A stretch of DNA of 64,000 nucleotides from Microcebus murinus (GCF_040939455.1 NC_134112.1:19060501-19124500); one strand, 5' to 3'; shown: positions 1 through 10,789, numbered from the stretch's first letter. Numbers and translations: made by a program. The notes: generated by a model not told the origin, from the letters alone.

Positions 1-1680
1 GTCTCATTAGCCATTTGATGTTGACTCCTACTATGGTAAGTTTTGGATTTGGGGCTTTCTCAGCCTGGACTCAAAGTATAGGAGCAAATAGGGATGGCGC
101 AGAAAGCAAAGGGATGGTTTTTGTGCCTCGATGGACTTCTTTTGTCTAGAGATTTGGGGTAAACGTTGGTAAGGCTGTGGTGGGTTCAAGCTGCTTGGAG
201 GCAGGGAATAAAACTAGCTAATATTTCAAGGTTTCTTTTTTAAAACCTTAATATAATGAGCAAGAATTTTCATTGTTGCACATTAATTCTGGAAGATGCC
301 TTTTCTAATGGTATCTGGCATTTCTGTAGAGGCTTTATGTTGGTGAATTGTACACATCTCACAATGACACTCAATTTGTTGTTGCTCTGAAGTCATGCAA
401 GCCAGTGTTTTACATGAGGTCTTTACCATTGCTGATGCAGGGACAGGAATGTGGTTGGGGATGGAACTGTGTGCTCAGCCAAATGAACCACTGTCTAGTC
501 AGGTGGGTCTGGCTCCAGCATTTAATCCAAGCTATGCCCATTACCTTGGTCTGCTGACTATGGCAACCAGGCGCACAAAACGAAATTTGCCTCATTGCTC
601 CACAGCCATCGTTGGGAAAGGTTAGCTTCTAAGTATTCATTTACATGTTCAGCTAATAGGTATTGATCCCCCAAGTGATGCCTCATTACCCGGCACTTTT
701 CCAACGAGAGAGAAGGTGGTGCTTGCATTAGCAATTGGGTCCGTGCCAATATCTCCTACTCAATGCTTGGTACTCAGTACCTTCCTTTAAAGAACTGAAA
801 TTTGCACATGTATCTCATTTACTCTTAAAGCCAATGTCTTCCAAGTTCGTGAATCACCAAACCCTTTATGAGGCAATCCATCCAACAAAGCCATCAAGGA
901 TCCCATGCAAGTGAATAAAAGTAACCACCATATGGTATAATTTATTGAAATAGTTTTAGTTGTCCTTTCTCTACCTGCTCTTCTCCTAATTCAACTAATT
1001 ATTTTCACAGGGATGTCTAGGTCCTTTGGGGCTTCCTCACCTTAGGAATTTTGCTAGAGCTGAAAGCAAAAAGGATCTTCAAGTAATGGCCTTTTCTGAA
1101 TTTGTAAAAGTTAAAGTCCTTTGAGAAGTTAACGTTCAGTACGCCAGATGTGAGCATAGTGATTTAAGTTTTTTGAGGGCAAGAAAAGAGAGAGAAAATT
1201 GGCCAAGGCTAAGAAGGAGAAAAGGCCCCTTACTTTCTCAAATGGGCCTGTCTTTCCACCTTGCAGGACCCCATCTGCAAGGATGGCTACACAGTTCATC
1301 TGGGAAGGCTGAACCTCACCCTAGCATGCCATGGATGAGGCTGCACCTGAAGGAATCACATGGTGTCTCCATAGTAACCAGTAAGGCCTAAGGTACCGAA
1401 GCAATGCTGTAGTGTTGTGGAAACCCCAGGCCTCTTGACTAACACTGGAGTGGGAGGGGATTGGAAGTTCAACAATGTCTGAAGTTGAATTTGCAATCCT
1501 TTCAGAGGAGGATGGATACTCGAATTCAGAATTAAAATGATGTAAAGGAAAACTATGAAACAATTTTTCTTGCACATCTATGTAGACTAGAATTCATTTC
1601 TACTGCACTAGCACTGCATATAGCTTTGTAATTTTCCTTACTTTAATTAATTTATGCCTCAGAATTAAATATCTGAGTAA
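1..1680. other. Unique-looking sequence, no gene seen
   Basis: No exon, RNA gene or recognisable repeat could be supported here. Short open frames overlap on both strands (for example around 348-625 and 1173-1577) but have no domain, no recognisable protein text and no splice context, so they look like chance frames. Confidence 0.5.
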
Positions 1681-1689
1681 ACATTATTA

Positions 1690-1860
1690 TCAGCCTTGCT
1701 TTATAGATCAGGGAATTAAGATTCAGAGAAGTTGAACAACCTGCCTAAGAATACACAGCCAACTGGTGGCCGAGTTAGGACTTAAGGTCAGGTTCGCCTG
1801 CCCTGAAATTGCAATATCTTATCAATATGCCTCACTGCTTTTCCAATAGGGAAATCAGTT
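1690..1860 (-). repeat. MIR SINE fragment
   Basis: The stretch reads as the antisense of the MIR core: a 'gatcagggaattaagattca' type block followed by 'gagaagttgaacaac' and 'acacagccaactggtgg'. These correspond to the MIR text 'cctcatctgtaaaatgg' and 'ttgggcaagttactt' in reverse. MIRs are ancient tRNA-derived SINEs shared across mammals. Confidence 0.8.
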
Positions 1861-1869
1861 CTGTTCATT

Positions 1870-2890
1870 AAGTACAATTGGGGAGATGGCTGGAGTTATT
1901 TAAATATAACTAAATTGCTAGTTTAAGCCGTACTTAACAGTAGCAAAACGAGACCTCAGTCACAGATTCTCAGGGGCCCTGGGGGAGAGGCTTACTCAGG
2001 GTTTTCTACCCAGGTGCTCCCAGACCCACGCTTCTTTTCCTGCTCTGAGCATTCTTGCCCTCTTCAAATAAGCTGCCTCCTTCTGTTCTATCCATTACAG
2101 TTGCATCACTGTTATGCAGTGGGACACTCTCCCCAGGATTCCCCTCCCTGCTGCCTCAATACAAACACAGAGCTCTGATTCTTCTCCAAGCATTTGACTA
2201 ATCAGCAAGGAAAGAGCCAGCTCATGACAGCCTACAATAGGAAGTCCTTATGAAGCTACAAAGTTCTAGCGGCAGGGGTCCCTGCTCTCTTCATGTGGCA
2301 ATGTGTCCTCTCCTTTGCCCAAAATCTTCAGCTCTAATTTTGCTTCCTGGGATGAAGATATTATCCAGGCAGACTATTAAGTGTCATTATTTTCTCATCT
2401 ATTCATCAAGGCCCCCTTTGGGTTAATTTCCCACATTGTTCAGCCTAGAATCCATGGCACATCATTTTAAAAACTTGTCTCCTTCCTTTACGCTCCTTTC
2501 TTCTCGTTAAACAACAGCCCCGCATGCATCCTACCATCCTCCTTTCTCACGCCTCCACCAGAGCAGCTGAACTCAGCCACACAAAGTCTCGCAACCAAGA
2601 TGACTGGTTTTGCTGAAAATTCATTATCTCATATTGTACATGAGTCTGTAATAGTGCAAAATCAATCCTGCTACATTTCTTCAGTCTTTCAATTCCCTAG
2701 GAAATAAGTTTTTGCCTTTTCTCTCCTGCAGTCTTCCAGGCTCCCTCCTCTCTCAGATAATGGCCATGCCTCTTACCTCGCCCCCCCCCAATGCTGCATC
2801 AAAAGCACCTGCATCCACCTTCTGCTTCTTCCCGCCAGCCCCACTGGGGGAAGCATCCCTCTTCCTACCTAAGGTCCACGCTCCAAGTGC
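1870..2890. other. Unique, pyrimidine-rich sequence
   Basis: Mostly T/C-rich on the + strand, merging into the L2 downstream; the last few hundred bases may be a very diverged 5' part of that L2. A C-run of nine sits near 2782. The open frame at 2712-2987 is low-complexity (Pro/Ser/Leu-rich) and is not supported as a gene. Confidence 0.4.
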
Positions 2891-2899
2891 ATCCCCTCT

Positions 2900-4370
2900 G
2901 CCTTCTCCAGGGCATCATCCTTTTGCTCTCTTGGACCATCATTTCTCTCTACTAGGACCCATACTTTTACATATTGAACATACTTGAACATTTCCTATCA
3001 TGATAAATCTCCCAACTCCCTCTGCTCCCAAGAACTCCCCATTTCTTCTCTCAACACCACTGCAAAACCTCCAAAGGAGTCATCCATACACACGACATCT
3101 CCCTTTCTCTACCTCCCAGTCTCTCTGAAATGCCACCCATTGCCTTCCCATAAAATCTTGTCAAGGTCAAGAATCACCCTCATATTCCCAAAGACAGTGC
3201 ACAGCTGCTTTTCTTCATTCGTCTGACAGCATTCAACCCCACACATGACCCTCTCGCTCTTGAAGCACTACTTGCCCAACTTCCTTTCCACCACATTCTC
3301 CTGGTTTCCCTCTTATTTCACTGGCCTCAGTATTCTTGGTCTTTTCTTTTTCTTTGCCTGAATGGAGTGTAGCCTTTCCTCAAGGTTCTCTCTGGGGCCC
3401 TTTTCTCTCCTCTGACACTTTCTTCTGAGACAATCTCATCAATTCCCCAAACTTTAACTATAACTGATTATATATTTGAATCCCAAATGAGTGGTTCAGC
3501 TTTGCTGAACTCCAGACATTGACACTAAACCAGTCTTTCCCACATAATTAAATGTCAAGACATTTCATGATATTATTCAAGGCAAAATATACAAATTATT
3601 CTGCTTTCTCCCTCTTCTTTTCTCTGGACACACAATCCATTAGTAGGGCTTATATGTTCTACCTCCCAAATCTCCACTCTGTTTATGTCTGTCTTTCTTC
3701 TTATCTCTATTATTATCATCATCATCTCTCGCCTGGACTTTTGCAACTGCATCCTTACTGCTCTCACCCTCCCAATCCTTTCCCACTACAATATGGCATC
3801 ACATCATAGCAAAAATAATCCTCTTAAAACATAAATCAGATCATCCAAATCTGGTGTTCTGAACATCCCAAGGCTTCCCTTTTCACAAAAAGGAAACTCA
3901 AACCCCTTATCCTGGCCACAAGCTGCTGGTGACCTGGCACCTTTCAGACGCTGTCCCCTCTCTTACTCACATTTTCTCAGCTTGTGCCAGTTCCACTGAA
4001 CTTTGAGATTCTCAAACGTGTTGTGTCTTTTCCCATCAGTGCCTCTCCACATGCTGCTCCTTTTACTGGTAACTCTCTTCCACCAGAACCATCATTTGGC
4101 CCTTCATTTCTCAAAGGTCTCAAAGAGGACTTCCTTGCCACTCATCTAAAATGTGCTGTACATCACCTTCTTATTTACTTCATTCTTTGTACCTATCAAA
4201 ATCTGTAATTGTTTCAGCTCTTTGTTCAATGACAAGATGTTTCCACAGCAGAATTTACATTCAATCGATACGAGGATGATGACAGCCTTGTTTGTTCTTG
4301 TATCTCCAGGGCTGAGCACTGTGAGGAACACACAGAAACTGCTTGAGGAATATGTGTTGACTGAGAGAGG
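2900..4370 (+). repeat. LINE-2 (L2), long 3' portion with decayed reverse-transcriptase region
   Basis: L2 retrotransposon remains in sense orientation. Landmarks in order: a pol-like block with 'aaggttctctctggggccc' at about 3383, a decayed RT palm region near 3465-3490 where the 'tatgctgatgactcccaaat' type text (the YADD motif) is now 'tatatttgaatcccaaat', 'catcatctctcgcctgga' at about 3720, the 'aaatcagatcat' block near 3835, and the terminal 'tctccagggctgagcact' block near 4305. L2 normally ends in a 'caataaatgtttgttgaatg' type tail; here 'gaatatgtgttgactgag' remains at about 4347. No intact frame survives. The family match is by eye; the 5' limit is uncertain because divergence rises upstream. 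Confidence 0.7.
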
Positions 4371-4374
4371 AGGA

Positions 4375-5160
4375 CCCCAGCCCAACACTCAGCAGTCCAG
4401 CCATGGAAACAAGGAGGTCAACTTGGATTGAACTTATAGGATAATCAGATCTTTCTTCAGATTCCATCATCTGTCTAAAAAAATTTCCCTATCTCTATAT
4501 CATATACAGGGAGAGAGTTTTACTCTAGCAGCCTGAGAGTCAATTAAGTACTGAAGGGCTGGCCCAATTGGACTAGACTAGATAGTGGTCTTCCCTTGAC
4601 TTCTTGAGTATAAATCCTAGCGGGTTCCATTTTGTCAGATCATGTGGGTGAAAGTCACTCTTCCTTCTTAGCAGATTGATTGACAACTATGCTGGAACAG
4701 GTAGATCTGTCATTTCTGACCATCTGTCATGACTGACCACCAGTGTTATGACTTATATCATCTTCATGACCAGTTCAGGAAACCAGCCCTTCCCTGATCT
4801 GAATTTGTGGCTTAGTCTTAAACCATTATGACAATTGGAATCAAGTGAGTCAGTCCTGAAACAGTTTGCTGCACCACATCGCCAATAGGGACATTATAAT
4901 TCCTGATACTTTTAGAATCCATGTTGGCCAATCCATGTGGCCAGTGAAATCATTTTTTTGCAAGTTCAAATACCTATGTTGGCATGGAGGGACTGTGCTC
5001 CATAGCTGATTTCTCGTTAGCTTATGTCTAGAAAAGCTTCGAGACTTTTTGTACTTCAATGGACATGCCTATAAAAGTTTGAATTTCTGACTAAAACATG
5101 CCTGATTTAGAGAAATATAGGAGAAATACTTCTCTTATTCACAAAACTGATACAGAACAA
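4375..5160. other. Unique sequence, no gene seen
   Basis: No feature recognised. The frame at 4850-5059 minus has no known protein text and is treated as chance. Confidence 0.45.
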
Positions 5161-5162
5161 TG

Positions 5163-5448
5163 CTCCCTCCATTAAAAAAATATTACTTGGCAATAAAAAG
5201 AAACAAACTACTGATACATGCAACAACATGGGTGAGTTTCAAATGCATTATACTAAACAAAACCAGTCAAATTCAAAAGGTTATATATATAATGTATTAC
5301 TCTATATGATTGTCTGGAAAGGACAAACTGTAGGGACAAGAAAAAAAAAACAGATGAGGCAGGTGTGGGTTGGGTGTGGAGAGAATTCACCACACAGAGG
5401 TATGAGGGAAATATCTGAGATGATGGAACTGTTGCGTCTTGATTATGG
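5163..5448 (+). repeat. Old L1 (L1M-type) 3' end, first piece
   Basis: Sense text of an old L1 3' end: 'caacaacatgggtgagtttc' at about 5221, then 'cattatactaaacaaaacca', then the 3' UTR block leading to 'gatggaactgttgcgtcttg' and 'attatgg'. It stops abruptly at a TA that begins a Tigger element. The same L1 resumes at 9184 ('ggggttatttgactgtgtgc') and ends at about 9693, so it is one element split by later insertions. Confidence 0.8.
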
Positions 5449-5450
5449 TA

Positions 5451-5922
5451 CATTAGTCCCCCTTATTTGTGGTTTTGCTTTCCAAGGTTTTAGTTACTCA
5501 TGGTCAATATTAAATGGAAAATTCCAGAAACAAACAAGTCATAAATTTAAACTGCACACCATTCTGATAGTGTGATAAAATCTCACCCCATCCCACACTG
5601 CCCCACCTTATCCCACCCAGGGCATGAATCATCTCTTTGTGCAGCATATCCATAGTGTATGCACTACTCACCCATTGGGTCAGTTAGTAGCCATTTGGTT
5701 ATTAAATTGACTGTCACAGTATTGCAGTGTTTGTGTTCAAGTACTCCGCATTGTACTTAACAATGGCCCCAAAGAGCAAGAATAGTGATGTTGACACATT
5801 GTTATAATTGTGCCATTTTGTTATTAGTTATTGCGTTAATCTCTTACTGTCCCTAATTTGTAAGTTAAACTTTACTGTAGAAAACATACATTATGTATGT
5901 ATAGGAAAGACACAGTAGAATT
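5451..5922 (+). mobile_element. Tigger-type (pogo/Tc1-mariner) DNA transposon, left part
   Basis: The left end reads 'cattagtcccccttatttgt', a decayed form of the Tigger terminal repeat, and follows a TA at 5449-5450. The body includes 'aatggaaaattccagaaaca', 'catgaatcatctctttgt', and 'gttcaagtactccgcattgt'. At 5763 an ATG starts the transposase N-terminus (observed residues M-A-P-K-S-K-N-S-D), after which the frame is lost and the text jumps to the right-hand non-coding part ('gttaatctcttactgtccct'), so this is an internally deleted, non-autonomous copy. It is cut at about 5922 by an L1 and resumes at 9086. Confidence 0.85.
5905..5918 (+). repeat. Left target-site duplication of the inverted L1
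   Basis: The bases gaaagacacagtag match gaaaacatagtag at 9086-9098 apart from small changes. They flank the L1 and both belong to the same Tigger position, as expected for an L1 target-site duplication. Confidence 0.6.
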
Positions 5923-8413
5923 CTTTTTGATAAAATGACTTCTTTTCCTTTGAGTAGAAACCCAGTAGTAGGATTGCTGGATCAAATGGTAGAACTTTCA
6001 GTTTTTTAAGAAATCTCCATACTGTTTCCATAGAGACTGTACTCATTTGTAGTCCCACCAACAGTGTATAAACATTCTTTTCTCTCTGCATCCATACCAG
6101 CATATATTGTTTTGGGACTTTTTAATAGAAGCCATTCCAACTGAAGTAAAGTGATATTGCATTGTGGTTTTTATTTGCATTACCCTGATGACTGGTGATG
6201 TTGATAATTTTTTCACATGTTTTTTGGTCATATGTCTATATTCTTTTGAAAAGCTTCTGTTCATATCTTTTGCCTACTTTTTTAATGGTTTTATTTTTTT
6301 CTCACTGATTTGTTTGAGTTCTTTGTAGATCTTGGATATAAGCCCTTTATTGGATATATAGTTTGCCAATATTTTCTCCCATTCTGCAGGTTGTCCATTT
6401 GCTCCCTTGATTATTTCCTTTGCTGTGCAGAATACTTTTAACTTAATAAAGTCACATTTATTTATTTTTGTTGTTGCTATAACTGATTTTGGGGTTTTAG
6501 TCATAAATTCTTTGCCTACCATGATATCTACAAGAGTTTTTTCTACATTTTTTCCCAGAATTCTTTATGATTTTGTACCTTATATTTAAATCTTTTATCT
6601 ATCTTGAGTGAATTTTTGTGAGTGGTAAGAGCTATGGATCCTGTTTCATTCTTCTGCATGTGGCTATCCAATTTTCCCAGCACCATGTATTGAATAGGGC
6701 ATCTTTTCCCCAGTGTATGTTGTTGTCTGCTTTGTTAAAAATTAGTTGGTTGTAGGTAGATGGTTTTATGTATGGGTTCTTTGTTTTGTTCCATTGACTT
6801 ATGTTTCTATTTTTGTACCAATACCATGTTGTTTTGGTTACTATACTCTTGTAGTATAGTTATGTGATACCTCCCAATTTGTTCTTTTTGTTTAAGATTG
6901 TTTAGGCTATTCAGCCTCTTTTTTGGTTCCAAATAAACCATGGAATTATTTTTCCTAGATCAGTGAAATATGATGTTGGTATTTTTATGGTGATTGTGTT
7001 GAATCTGTAAATCACCTTGAGCAGTATGGACATTTTAATAATGTTGATTCTACCAATCTATGAGCATGTGATATCTTTCCATTTGTTTGTGTCATCTGCA
7101 ATTTCTTTCATCAGTGTTTTGTAGTTCTCCTTGCAGAGATCTTTCATCTCCTTGGTTAAGTTTATTCCTAAGTACTTTATTTTCATTGTAGCTATTGAGA
7201 ATGGTATAGGGTCTTTGATTTGAATATCAGGCTTGACTGTCATTGGTATATAGAAATACTACTGATTTGTGTACATTGATTTTGTAACCTAAGACTTTGC
7301 TGAATTTATCAATTCTAGAAGTCTTTTGGTGCAGTCTTTGGGATTTTCTAGATACAACATCATATTGTCAGCTAAAAGTGATAGTTTGACCTCCTCTTTC
7401 CTTATTTGAATAACCTTTATTTCTTTCTTTTGTCTGATTGCTCTGGCAAGGACTTCCAGTACTATGTTGAATAGAACTAGTGACAATGGGCACACTTGTC
7501 TTGTTCCAGTACTTGGGGGGAATGCTTTAAACTTTGCCCCATTCAGTATGATGTTGGCAGTGGGTTTGTAGTATATGAATTTTATAATTTTGAGATATAT
7601 TCCTTGTATACCAAGTTTGTTGAGGGTTTTCATCATAAAAGGATTCTGGATTCTGTCAAATGCTTTTTCTGCATCTATTGATGTGATCATATGGTCTTTG
7701 TTTTTGATTCTGTTTATGACATTTATTGATTTACATATGTTGAACCATCCTTACATACTTGGATCATGGCGGATTATGTTTTTGGTGTGCTGTTGAATTC
7801 AGTTTGCTAGTGTTTTATTGAAGATTTTTGCATCTATATTCATAAGGGATATTTATCTGAAGTTTTCTTTTTTTGTTGTATCCTTTTCTACCCTGGTATC
7901 AAGGTGATATTGGCTTCATAGAATGACTTGGGGAGGATTCCCTCATTCTCGATGTTATGGAATAATTTCTGCAGTATGGGTACAAGCTCTTCTTTTCAGG
8001 TCTGGTAGAATTTAGCTGTGAATTTATCTGGACCAGGGCTTTTGTTGTTGTTGTAAGATTTTTTTTTATTACCACTTCAATTTCACTGCTTATTATTGGG
8101 CTGCTCAGGATTTCTATTTCTTCCTGACTGAGTCTTCAGAGGTTGTGTGTTTCTGGGAATTTTTTCATTTCCTCTGTGTTTTCTAGTTTATGTGTGTAGA
8201 GATTTTCATGGTATTTACCAATGATATTTTGTATTTCTGTGGTATCAATTGTAATATCTCCTTTTTCAATTCTGATTGAGCTGATTTGGGTCCTTTCTCT
8301 TCTATTCCGGGTTAGTCTAGCAAGAGTTCTACTAATTTTTTTAATCTTTTCAAAGAACCACCAACTTTTTGTTTTGTCAATCCTTTGTATATTTTGTTTG
8401 TTTTATCAAAAAG
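5923..8413 (-). mobile_element. L1 retrotransposon, 5'-inverted segment (ORF2 part)
   Basis: Antisense L1 ORF2 text runs from the region near the ORF2 C-terminal domain (5940-6130) back through the reverse transcriptase (about 7289-7690) to about 8410. At 8401-8413 the element switches strand: the + strand text that follows is the continuation of the same L1 towards its 3' end. The 13 bases ctttttgataaaa at 5923-5935 are the exact reverse complement of 8401-8413, so the two segments share a short overlap at the breakpoint. This is the structure produced by twin priming during target-primed reverse transcription. The element is truncated within ORF2, upstream of the RT domain. The family looks like an L1MA/L1P-age copy, older than the young strepsirrhine copies in this window. 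Confidence 0.85.
6000..8400 (-). pseudogene. L1 ORF2 (endonuclease/reverse transcriptase protein) remnant
   Basis: ORF2p drives L1 retrotransposition by nicking DNA and reverse-transcribing its own RNA. The longest surviving frame, 7289-7690 minus, begins [11 protein letters not shown] (RT motif A, with the catalytic Asp kept), passes through a [10 protein letters not shown] motif B, and reaches the motif C position, where the expected F-A-D-D reads L-A-D-N, so the second catalytic Asp is lost. Downstream pieces in other frames (7058-7243, 6274-6522 with P-A-E-W-E-K, 6043-6264, 5891-6103) show many frameshifts and stops. It lacks the N-terminal endonuclease. Not functional. Confidence 0.85.
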
Positions 8414-8506
8414 ACACCCACACTTAATTGTTTATTGCAGTCACAATTGCAGAGATACAGAATCAATCCAAGTGTGCATCAATTCATGAGTGGATTAACA
8501 AAATGT

Positions 8507-8548
<42 letters not shown>

Positions 8549-8892
8549 ATGGATTACTACTCAGCCACAAAAAGGAGTGAATTAATGTCTTTTGCAGCAA
8601 TTTGGATTGAACTGGAGACCGTTATTCTAAGTGAAATATCTTAAGAATGGAAAAACAGACACATGCACTCTGTAATAATTGGGAACTAATTCATGGGCAC
8701 AGAAAGAAGTAAAAATAGTTGGAAATCGAGAAGGGGGAGGGGGAAGAAGGGTGGGATAAAAAGCTAACTAACAGGCACAATGAACACTAATCAGGTGGTG
8801 AGAACACTGACTAAAGCATTATAAAAGCTATCCATATAACAAAAACACTTGAACCGCTTAATATTTTTTAAATTAAATTAAATAAAAAACAA
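8401..8892 (+). mobile_element. L1 retrotransposon, 3' segment (ORF2 end and 3' UTR)
   Basis: Begins 'aaaagacacccacactta' and 'gtttattgcagtcacaattg', continues with the ORF2 C-terminal text ('catggattactactcagcc', 'tttgcagcaatttggattga'), a G-rich 3' UTR tract at 8731-8755, then 'tatccatataacaaaaacac' and the A-rich end 'aattaaattaaataaaaaac' at about 8873-8892. It joins the inverted 5923-8413 piece. The overall unit is flanked by the 5905-5918 and 9086-9098 duplication. Confidence 0.85.
8509..8546. repeat. (TA)n microsatellite, 19 units
   Basis: Perfect TA repeat sitting exactly where other L1 copies have a short 'gtatatgcatacc' type text (compare 54611-54625). It probably arose by slippage within the L1. 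Confidence 0.9.
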
Positions 8893-9085
8893 TTTGTAAA
8901 CTCTAAGGCGTACAATTATGAGGCATAATATTTACATAGGATTGCTTCCTATATGCTTTCCTAGGCATCATTTTTAATGGTTGTATATTATTCTAACTGA
9001 ATTGCTATCATAGTTTATTTAACCATTGTCTAATTGCTACTCATTATTGCTTTTTGTTCTCATAAAAAAGTTGATTGTTAAAAAA
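8893..9085. other. Sequence between the L1 tail and its right target-site duplication; possible 3' transduction
   Basis: About 190 bases lie between the first A-rich L1 end (8892) and a second A-run (9080-9085) that abuts the right target-site duplication. The text ('tggttgtatattattctaac', 'catagtttatttaaccattg') resembles antisense old-L1 sequence and is neither Tigger nor L1 3' UTR. This is what a 3' transduction (read-through of a weak polyadenylation site) would leave; a later nested insertion is the alternative. Confidence 0.4.
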
Positions 9086-9181
9086 GAAAACATAGTAGGT
9101 ATAAGGTTTGGTACTATTGTAGGTTAAGGCATCCACTGGGGATCTTGTAATATGTACCCAACAGATAAGGGGGTACTATTG
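9086..9181 (+). mobile_element. Tigger-type DNA transposon, right end
   Basis: Continues the Tigger cut at 5922: 'gtttggtactattgtaggtt', 'aaggcatccactggggatct', and the terminal 'cagataagggggtactattg', which is the inverse of the left end. It is followed by TA at 9182-9183, the partner of TA at 5449-5450, the normal target duplication for this superfamily. Confidence 0.85.
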
Positions 9182-9183
9182 TA

Positions 9184-9204
9184 GGGGTTATTTGACTGTG
9201 TGCC
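9184..9204 (+). repeat. Old L1 3' end, middle piece
   Basis: The bases 'ggggttatttgactgtgtgc' continue the L1 3' end that stops at 5448; the original L1 text in this family is of the 'ggttacacgactgtatgca' kind. The piece is cut again by an LTR-like element. Confidence 0.6.
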
Positions 9205-9610
9205 TGGTATGGTTAGTTTTGTGCATCAGCATGGCTAGGCTATAGTACCGAGTTATGCTATCAAACACTGATCTAAGTGTATCTTGTAGATATGGTCAAC
9301 ACCCACCCACATCTGTTGTCACTAAGTCTTTGATAAATGTGGGTAGATCTCATCCAATCAGTTGAAATACCTTGAAACGAAACTGTTGTTCCCCAGGGAA
9401 AGAAGAATTTATGCCCCAAGATTGCAGTGTCGGCTTCTGCCTAATAGATCAAGAAATTGCAGACTTCCCCATGAAATTTTAAACTTGCTAGCCCCCAGAA
9501 TTGCATAAGCCCATTTCTTGGATTAAGTCTCTTTATATGTATACTCATATGTATGCATGTATAATCTTCTGGTTCTATTTCTCTGGAGAACCCTAATGGA
9601 CATAATATGT
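9205..9610 (+). repeat. Ancient LTR-like interspersed repeat, family not resolved
   Basis: Starts 'tatggttagttttgtgcatc' and ends 'tctctggagaaccctaatgg', with 'ctcatccaatcagttgaaat' in the middle. This text pattern is a recurrent mammalian interspersed repeat that I recognise but cannot name with certainty. It lies inside the old L1 3' end. Confidence 0.55.
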
Positions 9611-9693
9611 TTATTAAAATGCATGCTCCTAAAAATGGTAAATTTTCCTAAATGTAAATTATGCCACAGTAATCCTGATTAAAAAGAAAAACT
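9611..9693 (+). repeat. Old L1 3' end, terminal piece
   Basis: The text 'aaaaatggtaaattttccta' followed by 'aatgtaaattatgccacagt' and an A-rich 'attaaaaagaaaaac' is the standard terminus of L1M-type elements and completes the copy begun at 5163. Confidence 0.7.
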
Positions 9694-9699
9694 AATCGG

Positions 9700-10020
9700 G
9701 TTTCTGTTTGGGTATGTAAAGAGAAAGCGTGGATGTGTTTATGCATATGTGTGCAAATGAACATTTGTGTGAGTCAGTGTACACGTGCCTATATGCAGTG
9801 TATGCCTTTGCAGGCATGTGTATTTCTGCAAAAGATGTGAGGAAGATGGGTGAGTTTGAAAAAAATCCTGAATCCCAAAAGTGGAAAGATAAAAAGAAAG
9901 TATATCTTTGCAGCCTGAGCTGATTAAGAGGTTGTTCTGCAGCTAAAATAGGTGGCCTCAGTGTAATAGGGTACCAGTCGGTTTTTGTCATTGCACTAAT
10001 GAGTGCACTAGCCTAGGGAA
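9700..10020. other. Unique sequence with a GT-rich patch
   Basis: A TG-rich stretch at about 9730-9830 gives open frames on both strands (9692-9991 minus, 9729-9923 plus) by composition alone. No gene seen. Confidence 0.5.
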
Positions 10021-10029
10021 ATTAAATTA

Positions 10030-10470
10030 AATTAATCTAATATTTGTTGGATACTTCCTACATACAGGATGCTCTTCCAAGTGGTTTGAAGTAAATAAAG
10101 ATATATAAGATGTGGTTACTGTCCTTATTGTGCTCACAGTCTAGTAGGGAACATATTAAATACTCCACAAATAACTATAACTCTGGACACGAAATGTTAA
10201 GAGACATCATCCAGATGAAGAGAATTCTACGGAATGTAAAGAAAAAGGATGTCCCATTTGGGTAGGAAGGTCAATGAGACTTCACAAAAAAAGGTGCATT
10301 TAAGCTGGACCATGAAGGACGAATAAGATTTTGAGAAGCAGAAAGGGAAGATGGCGCACAGGGTACTTCAAAAAGAAAGAACAATACTGAAAGTGCAGAT
10401 CCATGAAAACATGGGCTGCAGGAACTGGGGGCTCCAGCAACGCCAAAGAGACAGTAAGTCTAATTTATCT
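10030..10470 (-). repeat. L2 fragment, antisense
   Basis: The order 'atatttgttggatacttcct', 'tactgtccttattgtgctca', 'tttaagctggaccatgaagg' is the reverse of the L2 3' end and upstream region (the L2 tail is of the 'caataaatatttgttgaatg' kind). A further short antisense L2 end ('aattcaataaacatttgttc') sits at about 10475-10515. Confidence 0.65.
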
Positions 10471-10789
10471 ATTAATTCAATAAACATTTGTTCTGGGCTT
10501 CCCATGTGCCAGTTTGGCTAGAACATACAATATAGGCAAAAGAGCAAAAGCCAAGACTACAAAAATGGAAGGCTACAGTGAAAACATTGGATAGACAAAT
10601 TTTTAAATTAGAAACAGCTTTAAAATGTGCTGCTTCCATTTGAGAAATGAATGAACCCAGATGTGAAATAGATCACCCTGCCCCTTAAGATCTAGCTGAG
10701 ATTTGCTCAAGCTCTCATTCCACACCCTATTTGCTGTCCAGTGTCCTCCTCAAGGGGTTTGTGAATTTCTGGGGTGCTTAGTCATAACA

